DNA from: Polyangia bacterium
Lineage (GTDB): Bacteria; Myxococcota_A; Polyangia; Polyangiales; Polyangiaceae
Direction of reading: 5' to 3'
NCBI GenBank assembly: GCA_030433055.1
Contig: JAUILJ010000334.1
Location: 1 to 8,022, forward strand
Length of the DNA stretch: 8,022 nt
Position 1 is the stretch's first letter; the number at the start of each line of letters is the position of its first letter. The notes below the pieces were generated by a model that saw only the letters and a program-made list of their open reading frames with translations, made no database searches and had not been told where the DNA came from. The translations under genes and the position numbers were made by a program. This document shows positions 6,336 through 8,022 of the stretch, one piece after another.

Positions 6336-7115
6336 TTGCACCTCTTCAGCACCACTCGGGCCGCGCGTAAGCTCCGCTGGAGCGCGGCTTGCTGCGCGCT
6401 GTGGCTCGTCGCGGTGAGCGGGTGCAAGCGCAGCGCGAATCCCCAGTGCACTGCCGCGCGCGATGCAGCGCGAGAAGCCGCGCTCAAGGACGACGTCGAG
6501 GTCGCCAAGCAGAAGCTCCAGGTCGCCAAGCAGAGCTGCGACAAGAAGCTGGAGTTCGATCTCGCGCGCATCCAACAGCTGATCGACCGCAAAGAGCAGC
6601 GTGCTCGCGAGCAGCAGGCGAGGGATCAGGTTCGCCGAGCACAGCGGGTCCCGCTGACCCCGTTCATCGACTGGGTCAAGCAGCTTCGGGACTCCGACGA
6701 CAAGCACGTCAAGGACGAGAAGTGCGCCGAGCGAGGCACACCAGAGTTTGGCTTCTGCGTCGGAGAACGTAGCTTGGCAGGGGGGCTCAAGGCATCGGTG
6801 CGCTACCTCGAGCGCGACGGCGCCGGTGTCTACCGTTTCCGGGCGGAAGTTTCGTCCCGCGTCGTGTGCGCCGACCTCGGCGAGCATCGGTTGGTTCACG
6901 CTTGGCGCGTGGGTACCGAGGAGCGCTTTCACTGCGAACTCACCGCCTCACCCCTCCAGGGCTTGATCGCGCTGATCCAGAACCCGATCCAGGGGGGGTT
7001 AGACGCACCGGGCTCGGACCCTGGGACTACCGGGTCTCAGGTGTCGGTCTTCAGTCCAGGCTACCTCGAGCGAGACGCTCAACTCACCGCGTTGCTGAAC
7101 AGCGCGAACAAATAG
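6336..7115 (+). CDS. putative lipoprotein with coiled-coil segment, unknown function
   Basis: I do not recognise this 259-residue protein. It has a clear type II signal peptide: a basic n-region (RAARKLR, 8-14), a hydrophobic stretch (15-28) and lipobox VSGC with lipidated Cys30, so it should be anchored to a membrane. Residues 40-104 are Ala/Lys/Glu/Gln-rich and probably form a coiled coil with a duplicated heptad (VAKQKLQ then VAKQSCD). The remainder (105-259) looks globular, with six further cysteines after the lipid Cys (38, 68, 130, 141, 178, 200) that might form disulfides. The segment ASVRYLERDGAGVYRFRAEV looks beta-rich. The TTG at 6336 is the only plausible start: an in-frame TAG lies at 6327-6329 and no ATG follows before the lipobox. 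AGGG (6328-6331) four bases upstream is an acceptable ribosome-binding site. It is divergent from pip; the RdgC-like gene follows 133 bases later. Confidence 0.75.
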   Translation: MHLFSTTRAARKLRWSAACCALWLVAVSGCKRSANPQCTAARDAAREAALKDDVEVAKQKLQVAKQSCDKKLEFDLARIQQLIDRKEQRAREQQARDQVRRAQRVPLTPFIDWVKQLRDSDDKHVKDEKCAERGTPEFGFCVGERSLAGGLKASVRYLERDGAGVYRFRAEVSSRVVCADLGEHRLVHAWRVGTEERFHCELTASPLQGLIALIQNPIQGGLDAPGSDPGTTGSQVSVFSPGYLERDAQLTALLNSANK

Positions 7116-7248
7116 CGTGCGGATGCCCCAGCCTTGACCCGCCGGCGTCGTGTGGCTACGCGGCCGGTGTGAGGCGATTGCCCGAACGCAGCGCGAGCGC
7201 ACGGCTCGGGCGAGCGACGACCTCATCGAACAACGGAGACAGGACCTA
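7116..7248 (+). promoter_or_regulatory. promoter region of RdgC-like gene
   Basis: These 133 bases separate the lipoprotein and RdgC-like genes. TTGACC (7134-7139) is a good -35 box, but the element 17 bases downstream, TACGCG (7157-7162), is a poor -10. An in-frame GTG at 7150 falls inside this region and I do not use it. No clear terminator for the lipoprotein gene is visible; CCGGC/GCCGG arms could form only a short stem. Confidence 0.3.
7235..7244 (+). promoter_or_regulatory. Shine-Dalgarno deciding RdgC-like start
   Basis: GGAG (7235-7238) and AGGA (7241-7244) precede the GTG at 7249 by ten and four bases. Together with the family-like N-terminus GALRGALSFTRFFVRG they support this start over the GTG at 7150. 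Confidence 0.5.
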
Positions 7249-7887
7249 GTGGGAGCCTTACGCGGAGCGCTCAGCTTCACCCGATTCTTTGTAAGAGGGG
7301 AGCTGCCAGACGGTTTTCGAGACCGGTTCATGAAGAACATCAAGCTGCGCAAATTCGAGCCGCTCACGGCGGAGGACGAAGAGAGCGAGCGCAGTGGTTG
7401 GTGCGTCATCGATCGCGTGTTCGATCTCGACTTCGATCACGAGAAGGTGTTCTACAACTCCTACTTGAACCTGGGCTTGCGCATCGACCGCTGGCGCGTA
7501 CCTCCTGCGCTGCTCAAGGCGCAGCTGCAGGAGGCTGAAGAGGAGCTCAAGGCGAAGAAGGGGCTGAACAAGCTCGGACGCGCTCAGAAGGCAGATCTGA
7601 AGCAGCGCATCACCATTCGCCTGCGGAAACGCACGCTGCCAACCATGCGCGCCTACGACATGAGCTGGAACCTGGACACCGGGGTGCTGCTCTTCTGGAG
7701 CAACTCCCGCCGCCTGCACGATGAGCTGGCAGCGGTCTTCGAGAAGACCTTCGGCCTGACCATCGTGCCGGAGAGCCCGTTCATGGCAGCCGTGGAGTGT
7801 GGCCTGACCGACGAACAGCTGCACGTCCTGAGGGGAGTAGAAGAGACCATCTTCTTCACCCAGAACGCGAAGAGGATCGGCGAATGA
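7249..7887 (+). CDS. RdgC-like recombination-associated protein, short form
   Basis: This 212-residue protein resembles the N-terminal two thirds of RdgC, a nucleoid-associated protein that forms a ring around double-stranded DNA and in E. coli restrains RecA. Similar features include the opening beta strand ALSFTRFFVRGELP (6-20), the Trp-Cys patch SGWCVID (49-55), a strand around NLGLRIDRWRVP (74-85), a basic charged helical arm (88-128, RLRKRTLP at its end), and a strand pair YDMSWNLDTGVLLFWS (136-151) followed by a helix and TIVPESP (171-177). E. coli RdgC is about 303 residues, so roughly the last third is absent or replaced. I recall shorter RdgC-like proteins from Deltaproteobacteria with this layout, so it is more likely a subfamily than a truncation. 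The start is GTG 7249. Its stop overlaps the next gene by four bases (ATGA). The identification is from recalled motifs, without alignment. Confidence 0.75.
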   Translation: MGALRGALSFTRFFVRGELPDGFRDRFMKNIKLRKFEPLTAEDEESERSGWCVIDRVFDLDFDHEKVFYNSYLNLGLRIDRWRVPPALLKAQLQEAEEELKAKKGLNKLGRAQKADLKQRITIRLRKRTLPTMRAYDMSWNLDTGVLLFWSNSRRLHDELAAVFEKTFGLTIVPESPFMAAVECGLTDEQLHVLRGVEETIFFTQNAKRIGE

Positions 7888-8022
7888 CTGCACCCGAGCA
7901 CGCGAGCGTCGATCTCGATACGGTGGAGAACACGCGCTTCATCGGCCCAGAGTTCTTGGTTTGGTTGTGGTTCAAGAGCGAGCTGTTCGGTTCCGAGCTC
8001 GAGGTCGAAGGCTTCGGTACCA
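7884..8022 (+). CDS. partial gene coupled to RdgC-like gene, unknown
   Basis: Forty-six codons are visible before the right window edge. The ATG at 7884 overlaps the RdgC-like stop (ATGA), and AGAGGA (7871-7876) lies seven bases upstream, so translation is coupled. After an acidic start comes FIGPEFLVWLWFKSELFGSE (residues 19-38), an aromatic amphipathic segment. I recall 'FLG.EFLTWLW' proteins encoded beside RdgC-like genes in Deltaproteobacteria, which suggests a conserved partner. The function is unknown; it could supply the part missing from the short RdgC. Confidence 0.7.
   Translation, partial: MTAPEHASVDLDTVENTRFIGPEFLVWLWFKSELFGSELEVEGFGT

Noticed and set aside
6226..6336. N-terminal extension of the iminopeptidase to an ATG at 6336
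   Set aside because: It adds 37 unlike residues and abuts the divergent lipoprotein start; the conserved N-terminal block starts seven residues after GTG 6225.
5305..6417. 370-codon plus-strand open frame opposite pip
   Set aside because: It lies opposite an iminopeptidase with a complete catalytic triad and shows no recognisable domain.
7150..7248. Extension of the RdgC-like protein to GTG 7150
   Set aside because: The extra residues are Arg-rich and unlike RdgC, whereas GTG 7249 has GGAG/AGGA upstream and a family-like N-terminus.
1..8022. Defence or mobile island hidden in the window
   Set aside because: No integrase, transposase, nuclease, toxin-antitoxin pair or attachment repeats were seen, and base use looks even across genes.

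Overview
The window looks like a chromosomal segment of a GC-rich bacterium. The GC-rich codon third positions, the GTG/TTG starts, the PAS-type hybrid histidine kinase and the short RdgC-like gene followed by a coupled partner all suggest a Myxococcota/Deltaproteobacteria-type genome. This is inferred from style and protein families; no rRNA or other taxonomic marker is present. I found no tRNA, rRNA, insertion sequence, CRISPR array or phage gene.

Layout. (1) Positions 1-764, minus strand: the first about 254 residues of an alpha/beta-hydrolase whose 3' end lies outside the window. (2) 765-903: a divergent intergenic region. (3) 904-2979, plus strand: a soluble hybrid sensor kinase (PAS-PAS-HisKA-HATPase-REC). 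It converges on (4) a two-gene ABC-2 exporter operon on the minus strand, with the ATPase at 5106-4153 and the permease at 4156-3050. These two overlap by four bases. The convergent junction carries four copies of a 16-bp tandem repeat that run through the kinase stop codon. (5) 5107-5268: the exporter leader, with two TCGGGG...CCCCGA hairpins that can re-pair into an alternative stem. (6) 6225-5269, minus strand: a prolyl iminopeptidase (S33) with an intact catalytic triad. (7) 6226-6335: a divergent promoter region with a 13-bp inverted repeat. (8) 6336-7115, plus strand: an unrecognised lipoprotein with a coiled-coil segment. (9) 7249-7887, plus strand: a short RdgC-like protein, translationally coupled to (10) a gene that starts at 7884 and leaves the window.

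Most units look like ordinary accessory or housekeeping genes that do not form one pathway. The pairs that clearly work together are the ABC ATPase with its permease and, by inference, the RdgC-like protein with its four-base-overlapping neighbour. The less explained parts are the non-coding structures (16-bp repeat, re-pairing hairpins, 13-bp inverted repeat), the lipoprotein, and the shortened RdgC with its partner. I see no convincing novel multi-gene system.
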